From Rutpela maculata (taxonomy: Eukaryota > Arthropoda > Insecta > Coleoptera > Cerambycidae): 64,000 nucleotides of DNA. The number at the start of each line of letters is the position of its first letter. Within the stretch, counting starts at the first letter, position 1. The notes under the pieces were generated by a model. It was given only the letters and a program-made list of their open reading frames with translations, was not told where the DNA came from and made no database searches. The position numbers and the translations under genes were made by a program. Where the stretch lies: NCBI GenBank assembly GCA_936432065.2, contig OW386292.2, forward strand, positions 104,241,829 through 104,305,828, written 5' to 3'. Positions 54,236-64,000 of the stretch are shown piece after piece.

Positions 54236-54420
54236 TGTTGTCTTGAATACAAATATGTAAAGATATACAGGTTGTTCCATTTAAAAATCGAAAGTTACGG
54301 TCATTTCCGGGTAAACCGGAAATGGTCTCATACCGTTTTTTGTGTCCAAAAATCCATTTTTACAGGTAGTTTATGCATCTCAAATTTCAAATGGATAAGT
54401 TAAAAATAAAGGAAATATAG
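54236..54420. repeat. Fragment of a mariner terminal repeat
   Basis: GTTCCATTTAAAAATCGAAAG, followed by TCATTTCCGGGTAAACCGGA, matches the arm of the 12.86-15.43 kb element (ATAGGGTGTTCCATTTAAAA, CATTTCCGGTCAAACCGGAT) over about 90 bases. It then diverges. It is a separate, older relative, with no transposase nearby. Confidence 0.6.
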
Positions 54421-54437
54421 GGGGGGGGGGGGGGGAG
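54420..54437. repeat. Poly-G run
   Basis: A run of about 16 G residues follows the mariner fragment. Such runs occur three times in the window (17994, ~53630 as C, and here), a possible source of secondary structure. Confidence 0.85.
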
Positions 54438-54540
54438 CCACTCGCCTGTGGCACCCGGTATAATGCGTTGAAATATGATTCTCGAAAGGTACATATTACA
54501 GACATTCCATTTTTGAAGTAATGTGTGATGATACAGTGTC

Positions 54541-54610
54541 TAAAGTTTTACCTTGCAATAAAGATCGTGTGTTCGAATCCCAGACAGGTTGTATGTTTTT
54601 TCTTCAGTTT
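54541..54610 (+). pseudogene. tRNA-derived fragment with B-box
   Basis: CGTGTGTTCGAATCCCAGAC matches the T-arm/B-box of a tRNA and is followed by a T run. The upstream part does not fold as a clear tRNA, so this is likely a SINE or tRNA relic. Confidence 0.4.
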
Positions 54611-56159
54611 TTTTTTTATATATATTTTCTTTCACAACCGAGTTCACAACAAAGTTTAAACTTAGGATGTCCAAAAACTAACATTATTTACAAGAAAACT
54701 GCGAAGAGTATCCTATAAAATGTGTAACAATGATATAAAAAACTCAATAAATCGGCGAAGAGTATAATGCTTCCACTAGTTTACATTTGGGGTGTCTATT
54801 AGTTTTTTAGTTGCATTAAAACACCTAAATACACCTAAAATATAAATAATGGAAAAAAAATTAATAATATTAATTAATTTCTCCGACAACGGTGAATAAA
54901 CCAAAACATTAGGAAACAGTAATTTTGTAATTTGCATTTAAAAAGATTGAAAATCTCAGGATTGCATCAACTTAATTTGATATCAACGGCCAAGGACATA
55001 AAAACATCTATATTGGCTTATAACGACCTATTCTGTCTTACACGTTCCATATTCACTGTAACGTTTTCCTGACAAAACGTCTCGATCGTAATAAATAAAC
55101 CAGAGAAAATCGGTACCGAGATCGGTTCGATTAATAGTAATAATAATAATCGAGATAACAATCAAATTTAATATTATAGAGGTAAAATAGAATTTTTATA
55201 TTTAAAGTCGTATTTAAATACAATTTTTTTTATTGAATTGATAATCATTTAAGTTAAAAATGAGGTAAAAAATATAATTATGTTAATAATGTTTTTTTTT
55301 ATATTTTATAAATTAGTTTTAATTAATTTAAAGGTAAATTTTATAAATATTCAATTATAATATATATTTATGAAATTTTTAAACTTAAATTAATTATGTC
55401 ATTAAGAAAATTGATTATAAAAAACCACTGCCCAGGGAATCACTAATTCCACATCCAGATTTTCTATCCAAGTCTCTCACAACGAAAAAATTTTGTATGT
55501 GGAAATAATTGTTTATGAAACTTTAATAATATAATATTTGAAATCCTCTACCCGAAAAATCTATAAAACGATACTCCACATCGGTAGTGGGGTGGGGGTG
55601 GTGATAGAGGGTAGTGGGGGGTGGATGAAGTATAAAAATATTTTGAGGTTTTAGGTTCTTGTACACAGTACACACACTAAATCACAGCCTTTTCTCATCC
55701 TCTTTAATAATGGGGTGGGGGTTGTAATGGGGGTGGCTAATGCCAAAAATTTTTTGAGACCTCAAATTCTCTTGTATATACTAAATATCAATTTTATGGA
55801 CTCTTACCTGCTTCATTTACCTATTTATCCCCATTTACCCCAATTTACCCCCCAACCCTTCGTCGGAACAAGATGAAAATATAATCTAGTTCCAGATCTC
55901 GTTAAAATACATATGAGTACCAAATTTCAAGTCAATATCTTAAACGGTTCCAGAGTAAACGTGCGCACAAAAAAAAGTTACAGAAGACCGACAGACAGAA
56001 ATTTTTTTCACTCAAACTTAAAATCTCGACGTTTTATGACATTCTAAGCCTATTTGAACAATAAAAAAATTTTTAAATTTTTTAAAATTTTTTAAAATTT
56101 TTTAAAATTTTTTTGTCGTTACAATACTTCCACTGGACGTGGAAATAAATCGAAAAAAG
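54611..56159. other. AT-rich gap with G-rich tracts and an A/T decamer array
   Basis: No gene is seen. G-rich tracts such as GTGGGGTGGGGGTGGTG lie at ~55588 and ~55710. TAAACGTGCGCACAAAAAAA and a GACAGACAG word at ~55960-56000 resemble the inner parts of DNA-element termini. An AAATTTTTTA array lies at ~56065-56110. Confidence 0.4.
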
Positions 56160-56164
56160 GAACT

Positions 56165-56431
56165 TTGGAAGAAATCTGGGAATATCAAAGAAATCCAAGG
56201 AAATCCCAGGAAATCCGAGGAAATCTGGAGGAAATCCGAGGAAGTCCCAGGAAGTCCGAGGAAGTCCGAGGAAGTCCCAGGAAATCTTAGGAAATCTTAA
56301 GGAAGTCCGAGGAAGTCCCAGGAAATCCGAGGAAATCCCAGGAAGTCTGGAGGAAGTCCGAGGAAATCTGTGTAATCTTCGTCAAAGAGGAAATCTGGTG
56401 TACAAAATTTTGGGCGCGGTTGACCCCTCGA
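56165..56431. repeat. GAGGAAGTCC minisatellite, right copy
   Basis: The same 10-bp minisatellite in the same direct orientation, with more AAATCC variants, ends in GGAAATCTGGTGTAC. It is followed by CGCGGTTGACCCCTCGA (56415-56431), the reverse complement (16 of 17 bases) of the flank at 48977-48993. Confidence 0.85.
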
Positions 56432-57285
56432 AATTTTTAATTTTTCAATTTTTTATTTTTATGAAATTTTGGACTTACAGTTTTTGGACAGTTTGGAATT
56501 AATTTCGTTAATAAAATTATCCGATAAAAAGATGCCTAATATGTTTATTGATTTTTTCGCCTTATTTTGGTACCGCAAGTGGCTTTGAATTTGTAGGAGG
56601 CGAATGTTCTTTTGTCCATAAGTAATTTATTCTATAGTTGAGTAGAATTTGGTTCCAATCGGAAAAAAAACAAAAAAGTCTTCATTTTATGTGTGTCACA
56701 CTACATGTTTTTTTTTATAAAAATTCTGTAATTACATTGAATTGGCAGTTAATTACTCATAGCTACTAATTTTAATGTGCCAAATTGTCCAATTATATAA
56801 ATTTTTTAAACAGCAATATTTAAACTGAAATTTAATAGACTAAATGTTTTTCTTTTATTTTATTTAGATACATTAGTAAACTTTCCATTCCATTTGAACT
56901 TTTAAATAAATAAAGTAAATCAAGTATTAAATAGGTACGCCATAGTAGAGTTTACTGGTGCTGATGGGGAAGAGACCAGCAATAAAGTAACTGTAGTACA
57001 TTTAATATAGGTGCATAAAAACGACAAGAGATGTTACTGGCCAAGATGAACAAAAAATATTAATTTTAAAATTTTCGTGACGAATTTACTACTGTTAGTC
57101 TGGAAAAAGTGAACATTTTTTAACTTGATTTTTATGTGGCTGAAATATTGCGAATTAGAGAATTCTATGTAGCAAAATTAACTTTGCCTGCCGGGCCAGA
57201 GAGGTTTTATAAAACGTGGATGGCGGTCGTCAAAAAAGCTGCAACATTTTCGGTGATGGCAGATAACCTTTTTTTTTTAATTGCT
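56432..57285. other. AT-rich gap
   Basis: Nothing is assignable except a GC-richer patch at ~57185-57235 (CTGCCGGGCCAGAGAGG) close to the next hairpin. Confidence 0.4.
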
Positions 57286-57367
57286 TATGAAATAGACAGC
57301 TAGTGCACAACGTTTCAGCATGATGTACACAAAGATGAAACTGTGCACTAGTTGTCTACTTCATAAA
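57286..57367. repeat. Imperfect ~30-bp hairpin upstream of PolB
   Basis: TATGAAATAGACAGCTAGTG...GTTTCA pairs with TGAAACTGTGCACTAGTTG...CTTCATA around a ~17-base loop, with one substitution pair and a 2-base indel. It lies ~310 bases before the polymerase remnant. Confidence 0.65.
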
Positions 57368-57680
57368 TAATTGCATTAGCTACACCCACGACTGTTTCTA
57401 TAAGGTTGTTCATTCCGCGGACATATAACCATAGGGTGATCGCCTAAATTTTCAATTTTTTATAACCATATTGAAAGTGCACATCAAAGCAAAGCTCACA
57501 ACATGATGAAATCGATAGATGGCGGTTTATTGATCAATCTCTTTGTTTCAGATTACATCTCGCCTAGACAAATCGACTCCAAAGTAACAAAGGGCATCAA
57601 ACACACTCGTCTAATCAGTCTTTCGACATTCTTCGAACGAAGCGGTTGTCTGTGAAAAACTTTATCATCTTGAAAATTTT

Positions 57681-59450
57681 GTGAAGAAAGTGCGTCGCTT
57701 CAATCTCGAAGGACGTACTCTCGAATTTAAAATCAGGCCGGTGCCAGAGAGTGGGGAAGCCGTCAGTTGGGTGCGAGATGCCGTCAATCAAAGCATCGCA
57801 AAGGGTACAGAGGGCCTTAAGGTTGGCGATAAGGTCGCGTTTAATTTCTGTAGTACAGATTTTAAGCGCGGAGATGGCTGGGGTCGTTTCCGCCCTGTGG
57901 AAGAAGTGACTTATGATGCTGTCTGGGACGTCATTGCCAGCGTTTACCAGTCCAATTCGACAGGCCTCAGCACATTAACCTTCTGCTTGGGGGTGACCTC
58001 TGTCAAGATGCCGACTGGGAAAGGGGGTGACAGGAGACGCCGTTATAACAGTTTCCATGAAGAGTGCGGCATGAGACGGGACATCATAGTAATAAACAAT
58101 AAAGACAATATGTGTTTGCCCCGGGCTCTGGTGGTAGCTATCGCGTGAGTGACTAAACACAAGGACCAAACCAAAGTGCCCGCGATGTCGGGAAAATACA
58201 GACTCCAACAGCACCTAAAAAACTATAAACTTGTGGTCTATGTGTATGGCAGTAAGGGCCGGGATGTTATTTTCAAGGGCTCTGCGGAAGGCCCCTCATT
58301 GAATTTGCACTACAATGTTATAACCTCACTTACCGCGGCGTTCGTTTGTAATTACTTTTGTCAAGTGCCCTATGACCACAAAAACAAACACAGATGCGGT
58401 GGAACATGCCCTTGCTGCCAGCAATCGCCAGCCTGCCCCCAAGACCTAAAAATTAATTGCGATGATTGTAAGAGGACGTTTAGGGGACGACCATGCTATG
58501 ATAATTACAAGAAGGCCGAACATCATAAATACACTGTTTGTGAGCAGGTCAGAAGATGCGACCGATGCTATACGGCGGTGCAGAGTGAGAGACAACACAC
58601 CTGCGGGGAGGTATTTTGTAAAATATGCAACTCGCACGTACCGTCAGATCACCTGTGCTATATACAAACAGACATTGGAAAACCCAAAACAGAAGACAAT
58701 CCTTTTCGTGTTTTATGACTTAGAGACACGGCAGAAAAAGCTACTCGAAGACGGCTCCCTTCTCCACGAACCTAATCTATGTGTTTTGGCAAAAAGATGT
58801 GACGAATGCATAAATGAAGTCGGGCTTTACTTTTGACAAAAATGCGGATACAGTCTGGTTATATACTATGAGGCCGTTATTGAAAAGTTTTTGACATATC
58901 TACTGGAAGCAAGAAAAAAATTCAAGCAGGTAGTGGTCATCGCCAATAACGGTCAGGCCTTTGACCATCAGTTTTGCCTTAATTATATAGTGACTAAAAC
59001 AGACATCACACCCGAAACTATCGTGAGGTACAAAAATTATAATGTCACTGGGGAATGTGAAATTTTTAGGCTCCCTGAATTATTTTCCCATGGCCTTGTC
59101 AAAGTTACCCAAAGCATTTGGGTTGGGGGATAATTTCAAAAAGGGCTATTTTCCACACCTTTTTAACACAACCTCCAACGCCAACTATGTCGGCCCTTTA
59201 CCACCGGCCGAGTTCTATGACCCCGATAACATGAAAGAGGATGCTCGCGAAGAATTCCTCAAGTGGTATGATGAGCACAAAGATGACAGATTTGATATGC
59301 AGTGTGATCTAGCCGACAACAGTTACTGGAGACCAGTAATGTTTGCCCCTTCACAGAGGCCTGTACCATAGTATCTTGTTGTAATAAAGTATATCGACGT
59401 AATTTCCTCAAGCCAAATACCATAGGAATCAACCCCAAGAAACCAGCGGT
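57681..59450 (+). pseudogene. Second Polinton-type DNA polymerase B, N-terminal half
   Basis: The first block (57681-58148) has DVIASVYQSNSTGL, FCLGVTSVKMPTGKG and INNKDNMCLPRALVVA, ended by an in-frame TGA. The next (58149-58718) has LNLHYNVIT and a Cys/His-rich zinc region (RCGGTCPCC, INCDDCKRTFRG, CDRCYTAV). The Exo I motif VFYDLETRQ lies in the next frame (~58710), then a second in-frame stop and the Exo II motif VIANNGQAFDHQF (~58940). After another shift come LNYFPMALSKLPKAFGL and KGYFPHLFNT, then CPFTEACTIVSCCNKV and LKPNTIGINP to ~59440. Palm catalytic motifs are absent. The sequence differs strongly from 2207-4440, so it belongs to another lineage. Confidence 0.85.
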
Positions 59451-59459
59451 GTTGTGTCC

Positions 59460-60060
59460 GATGCAGCAGCTGCCTGTGATGCAGAGGTGGAGTCGCTGAT
59501 ATTGGATATTCAGAGTTTTGGCAGCAGCCGCCGCACCCACCTGTAGATGTCGACTTCACCGTCGTAGAGGAGCTGATGCCTGCGAGCCACACCGCCACCA
59601 CCACCGCAGCCGCTCGAGGGTCACCGAACCAGCTGGCCAAGCCATCCGCCAGTGGCGGTGAAAAAGGAGAGGTATTCGTCGAGGAAGTGGCGGTCTAATA
59701 CCGTCACCACAGCCACAGCCATCACCACCACCGCTACATTTATTGTTACGGCTCCAGCAGACTCAAAGAAGAAGAGGCGGACTCGCAGGCAGTACCGGAG
59801 GAGGGTCCAGGTCATATGGCAACAGTAGCAGAGGATGAGAGTGAACGGGATCTCGCGAAACTCCTGGAGCAGCTGAGAGACAGGCCAGGGCGTACGGGAG
59901 TGCGTGCATGGAGGACGACACTGAGCTGGTCAACCTACAGCTGCTGCTGGAGCAACGTCAGTCCACAGCGCAACGGAACCGCGCCCAAAAAATACTCGCC
60001 GACGACCAGCTCCAGGAGTGTTGCAAGCAGCTGGGGTGCGTGAGTGATAAAGTCCATCAT
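59460..60060 (+). other. GC-rich coding-like stretch, unrecognised
   Basis: GC content is far above the window average. Frames on the plus strand include an Ala/Asp/Glu start, a Thr/Pro/Ala-rich part, a strongly basic patch (ADSKKKRRTRRQYRRRV), and a charged helix in two frames (DESERDLAKLLEQLRDR, MEDDTELVNLQLLLEQRQST, AQKILADDQLQECCKQLG). This could be a virion or regulatory protein of the same Polinton, or the tail of a nuclear regulator. No family is recognised and stops interrupt every frame. Confidence 0.35.
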
Positions 60061-60174
60061 ATTCGTGAATATACAAATCCTACGAGGAGCGCTGGATGTC
60101 CTGTAGGCGCTACATACGCATTATTTGTATATTTACGATGTAATAAAAACATAAATATTTACCGTATTTTTATT

Positions 60175-60776
60175 TGCATACTTAAACGATGAAAAATACA
60201 CAGAATTGGTAGTTATATATATAGCTAAATTATTATTAATAAACAATACAAATATGTGTTTAAAAGCTTCTGACAGAGAGCGAGCAAGATAAGACATGGT
60301 TAAAATGTTAGAGTTATGTGTGTATTCCATAAAATAGAAAGTGTTTAAGCAGACTATATAGCATAACATAACATAGTCTAAGTATTCAAATTTTTATCAG
60401 TCATTTTACAGAACTTGATATTACTCGTTATTTATTTAAAGCTTATCTGCATACTTAAACGCCGAAAATAATAATAGTCAGAAAAAAAACACGGCATTGG
60501 TTGTATATAGTTAAATTATTATTATTAATAATAAAAAAAATATACCTGTGTTTAAAAGTTTCTGCCAGAGCGTGGGCAAGATAAGATGAGATAAGACATG
60601 ATTAAATGTTAACGCTATGTGTGCATTCCATAGCCGCTTTTGCATTAAAGAATTAAAGAATTTTTAAATAGAAAATGTTTAAGTAGGCTATAACATAGCA
60701 TAGCCTAGGTACTCAATTTTTTTTATTATTCATTTACAGAGCCTGAGCTATAATATATTACTTGCTATTTAAAAGT
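60175..60776. repeat. Tandem duplication, period ~273 bp
   Basis: Copy 1 (60175-60447) and copy 2 (60448-60776) both start TGCATACTTAAAC. They share TTGGT(A/T)GTTATATA-type sequence, TGTGTTTAAAAG(C/T)TTCTG, GAGCAAGATAAGA(C/T), GTGTGCATTCCATA-like sequence, and an AGCATA/ATAGTCTA palindromic part. Divergence is ~15-20% by eye with several indels. Non-coding. Confidence 0.8.
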
Positions 60777-60809
60777 ACATCAGGTCTATTATACCATCGT
60801 CTCGTTTTT

Positions 60810-60930
60810 TATCAAGAGAGAGAGGGAGAGAGAGAGATAGGATGAATCGTGAGAAAGAAAGAAAAAAAGAAAGAAAAGAAACATTGTATATTCAGTTTTT
60901 TTATTATTATTATTATAATTAGACACCAGC
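60810..60930. repeat. GA, GAAA and TTA microsatellites
   Basis: GAGAGAGAGGGAGAGAGAGA, then GAAAGAAAGAAAAAAAGAAA, then (TTA)n lie in close succession. Confidence 0.85.
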
Positions 60931-60999
60931 ACTCACATTGTTATGATAATAATGATAATGTATCTATAGCAAGAAAGTACGACTGTTTTAATTACTAGA

Positions 61000-61391
61000 C
61001 CCATTTTCCATGCCCCCCTCTGCATGTTCCACATCGGCGTCGTCAGCGTCGTCGTCTATATCCATTAACAATGTGTCACATTCCTCCTCCTGGTCCTCAT
61101 CCGTATCGTCATCGTAGAGACCGTATTGCGTCCTAACTTCTTCAGGTAAGTTATATCTATTTTCTGTAAAAACCCACGCAGATCCAAAGCCAGCAGCTCC
61201 TTACAGAATTCATCAATATTTAAAGCACCGAAAACATACATCTCACATGCCCGTTCTCCTTTGCTGTACCTATCAGAATACCTATCAGAATCTGCCATCA
61301 GACGTGCCACGATGGTTTTGGGCGCTATAGTGCATCCACATATTCCTTTTAATTTAGCTGAAAATAAAAAAATACGTTTAGACATACACAA
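61000..61391 (-). CDS. Unassigned gene with acidic C-terminus, minus strand
   Basis: In the minus direction, ICGCTIAPKTIVARLMADSD and GERACEMYVFGALNIDEFC are followed, one frame over, by GSAWVFTENRYNLPEEVRT and a long Asp/Glu tail (DDDTDEDQEEECDTLL) ending with TAA at ~60993. The start of the first piece is preceded by TTTTTTTATTTTCAG, a good acceptor, with a GTAAGTAG donor at ~61432, so it may be an internal exon. The shift between pieces is either a short intron or a frameshift. I do not recognise it; proximity suggests a late gene of the neighbouring Polinton, but a host gene is possible. Confidence 0.4.
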
Positions 61392-61439
61392 GAAACGGAA
61401 AAAATCTGTTAAACTACTTACATCTGATGTCGATGTGGA

Positions 61440-62635
61440 TAGAATAACATAGGAGGTGATATTATTGTTATTATTGTCAAGAGCCAGAAAATAATAGTAA
61501 ATTATTTTTAAAATAAATTATAAAGAAAATTCAATTCTAGTTTGGTAAAAATATATTTCATATAAAATGAATTCATTAATCTAAATTTAAATCAAAGCAT
61601 TACAAAATTAAACAATATAAAATTAAACAACAAAGTGCTGCACTTGCTATTTATTTGGAAGAGTACAAAGTCATATTTTGATTTCGTAATTCAGGTCAAG
61701 TAGTTTTTTAGCAATACAGTATTGCAATTTTGGTTATTCCACGTTTGGGTTTCGAAGAAGTTGGTTGTGCTTGGTGGCTAAGACATATCTCCTCAGGATG
61801 AGTGACCTTATAATAATATAAGTAGAAATAATTGTTAGGTACGATAAGAATTTAGGGACCTCTATATTGTTTTTATGAATAAAATAAATGTTCTATTCTT
61901 CTGTTATACTTAGGGAAAGTGTATACGTAACACATGGTGGAGGCGTCGGGCATGCTGTTAATTTGCGCCGAATTTTCCTAGTAAAATCGTAGTAATTTGT
62001 AATTTTTGTCTTTTTTTAGAGAATTTTCGACTGAATCTTTGCTTTAAAATTTAGTGTGTGCATGGGGTTATTGTAATTTTTTTTCGTGAACAAGTGAAGT
62101 TTGTTATATTGCTCTAAGTTTATATAACAAAACAAGCACGTTCTCAAAATAGAGTATAAGGACCTATTGAAAAGACTGTACCATAACCCAGATGAATTGT
62201 AGCAGGCATATTGCCGCCCCATAAATTATAAAATATTTTAACTTAAGCGTGAATGTCCGCGGTAGATTTAAATATATTTCTTAAAATTGCTTTTTAATTA
62301 AACACAACGGTATGCAACCAGAGTTACGCCTAAAATCAGCTTATCTTTATGAGTGGAGAGGGTAACGAAACGATGCGATTTATACGCACCGAAAAAGAAA
62401 GCAGAACGATTTCGTTTTCCGTTACTCGAGGTTAGAACTTCGATTGCTCGATGAACCTTTAAATAGTGATGTATTTTCATTAAATTTTTTCTTGAAGACT
62501 TCAACATTGAAAGGGTTGATAGTCCCTCTTCTTAATTATGAAGCAGGCCTAATTATCTTCACCGGTTTAATCCGTAAGTAATTTATAAAGAAATAATTTT
62601 TTTTTGGCAGCGGCCATTTTACAACTCACGCTTAC
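61440..62635. other. AT-rich gap with a possible LTR edge
   Basis: At ~61885-61923, AATAAAATAAATG, a short spacer and GTATACGTAACA are followed by ATGGTGGAGGCGTCGGGC, the layout of an LTR 3' edge with a primer site. No second LTR copy exists in the window to confirm it. The rest shows no gene. Confidence 0.3.
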
Positions 62636-62639
62636 ACTT

Positions 62640-62830
62640 CATTTCTTTCCAGGGTTTTACTATTGGATAAAAAATTTTATTAATGGATAAACAATTTTCA
62701 TATTGAATCCAAATAATTTAGTTTTGGACGAAAAATGTTAGTATTGGACAAAGAATTTTTGTATTAGATGCAAGTTTTATTATAAAAATGCAAATCTTCT
62801 AAAATTGGAAGCAAGTTTTATCAATCTTGG
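62640..62830. repeat. Degenerate tandem repeats of a TATTGGA word
   Basis: Seven or so segments of the form TTTTANTATTGGANAAANAA are spaced ~30-35 bases apart (for example at 62656, 62677, 62735). High divergence suggests an old tandem array. Confidence 0.5.
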
Positions 62831-63605
62831 GATGCACATCGTAGTTATGCATTGCTTATTAACGTCATATTAAATTTTGGGTTGGAAACAAATTTTGTAT
62901 GGAGATCGCGACGATAGTATGGTAGGATAGTTGGGATTTGTCCTTATGGAATTTTTGGAAGCGTCGAATATGGTATTGGAAACTTCTAAACCTGATCCCG
63001 AGCTCTTCTAGAAACCAACAATTTTATCACTGTGGGTTGGATTTCACTAACATCATCCCCTACTAAAGTCACCATTATCATTCACAGAAAAATTCCAGAT
63101 AAGTGTCACAAATAAGTTTTTTTTATCTAACGTTTTTATATAAATACTTCATATTTTTACCTTTTAACATTTTTAGAGTTTTAAAATATCATGTTCTATT
63201 TTAAAAAAAAAAAAAACTATTTCTATTTTCAATTTTATTATTAACATGTTTCAATGAACAGTTAATATATACTACTTTTATTAAGGTATAAATTATCGAC
63301 GTTACGTCTAATTAAAAACAAATTATATGAAAGGTTCTGTAAAGATTTTGTGATCACAACTTCTACGAAACATTTAGGTATAGTTATATAATAAAATTTG
63401 ACTTTTAATCACCATATTGTCGGTTCATGTTTTAGACAATATCATAAATAATATCTGCATAACATTTTATCGTCCACTCGATATATTTTTTTTGTATATA
63501 ATTTCACTTAATATTAAGGCCTCAGTTTAGCTGTTTTATAATAAAAACACACCAAGTTTGATTGATTTATAATAAAATCAATTTTATAATCACATTGTCC
63601 ACTTA
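62831..63605. other. AT-rich gap
   Basis: No gene, RNA or organised repeat is seen. Confidence 0.5.
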
Positions 63606-63621
63606 TTTCAGGTATTTTGAT

Positions 63622-63688
63622 ACAAACCAAACTTTACAAACCAAACTTTACAAACCAAACTTTACAAACCAAACTTTACAAACTAAAT
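63622..63688. repeat. ACAAACCAAACTTT tandem array
   Basis: A 14-bp unit ACAAACCAAACTTT repeats about five times, the last ending ACAAACTAAAT. The frame reading TNQTLQTK-type repeats is an artefact. Confidence 0.9.
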
Positions 63689-64000
63689 ATTTCGATAGTA
63701 CTTACTGTATTAATTATTTAATCTTTGATAATAAATTGAACATCCTTTAGTAATATTCAGAGGTATTAATCTAATCTTGACTTGTGCTAAATTTGAATTA
63801 TTAATTTACATTTTTTTTATACAACTAGTACTTTCCCTAAATTTTGATTAGTTTATCTTTCTTATAATCAAACTTCAGTTTCAGTGTAAATTATAATTAT
63901 AGAAAGATTGGCGCCCCGTTATTCTGGAAAAGTTACCATTATCTAAGTGAAATTAACATCTCTTATAAAAAAAAAATTTTATAAAAACATCTATCATCTA
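63689..64000. other. AT-rich end of window
   Basis: Nothing recognisable to the window edge. Confidence 0.5.

Noticed and set aside
55580..55740. G-rich tracts as possible quadruplex or control elements
   Set aside because: They are short, irregular and without any gene nearby; nothing supports a function.

Overview
This window looks like a piece of an AT-rich insect (arthropod) nuclear genome made almost entirely of transposable-element debris. There are no operons, no ribosome binding sites and no compact gene order. Instead there are eukaryotic splice signals, AATAAA signals, long introns or intergenic AT-rich DNA, and many element families known from insects: Polinton/Maverick (adintovirus-like), Ty3/gypsy and env-carrying LTR elements, Penelope-like, DD41D mariner, pogo/Tigger, Transib-like, PIF/Harbinger, a hAT-type MITE and foldback elements. 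I cannot name the species.

Layout. 1-0.75 kb: the end of a retrotransposon Gag and two small ORFs, the second carrying a PPP1R15/GADD34-type PP1-binding domain. 0.85-4.4 kb (minus): a decayed Polinton with a chromodomain integrase and a type-B DNA polymerase. 5.4-6.9 kb: an intact intronless ORF (5943-6650) that I do not recognise. 8.5-10.4 kb: an inverted repeat, C2H2 zinc-finger remnants and a tRNA-Leu-like sequence with a short tandem array. 11.9-12.8 kb: a Penelope-like GIY-YIG fragment with a hammerhead-like motif. 12.86-15.43 kb: a mariner-type element with ~680-bp terminal inverted repeats and an internally deleted transposase. 17.1-18.4 kb: an envelope remnant, a G14 polypurine tract and a 405-bp LTR. 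18.4-20.3 kb: a short-LTR element with a small membrane ORF. 20.3-25.9 kb: pogo-like, Transib-like, hAT MITE and mariner remnants.

27.875-39.205 kb is a near-complete Ty3/gypsy element with unusually long (~1.97 kb), nearly identical LTRs, a TCTA target duplication and one in-frame stop in reverse transcriptase. It is nested in older transposase remnants (27.1-27.87 kb and 39.3-40.1 kb). 40.18-41.69 kb is a large foldback element. 43.0-44.4 kb is a Harbinger remnant, 44.87-45.74 kb LTR fragments with a primer-binding site, and 48.15-48.5 kb a MADF-like fragment. 48.98-56.43 kb is bounded by two 10-bp minisatellites with inverted flanks and contains a second large inverted repeat and a pogo-like 3' end with an intron. 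57.7-59.45 kb holds a second, different Polinton-type polymerase, GC-richer than its surroundings, followed by a GC-rich unassigned coding-like stretch, a 273-bp tandem duplication and an acidic unassigned gene on the minus strand. The last 2.5 kb is AT-rich with short tandem repeats.

The genes do not form a pathway. The story is one of successive insertion. The gypsy element looks youngest, because its LTRs differ at only about ten sites by eye, while nearly every other coding region is frameshifted. The least expected item is the PPP1R15-like ORF lying against the Polinton integrase.
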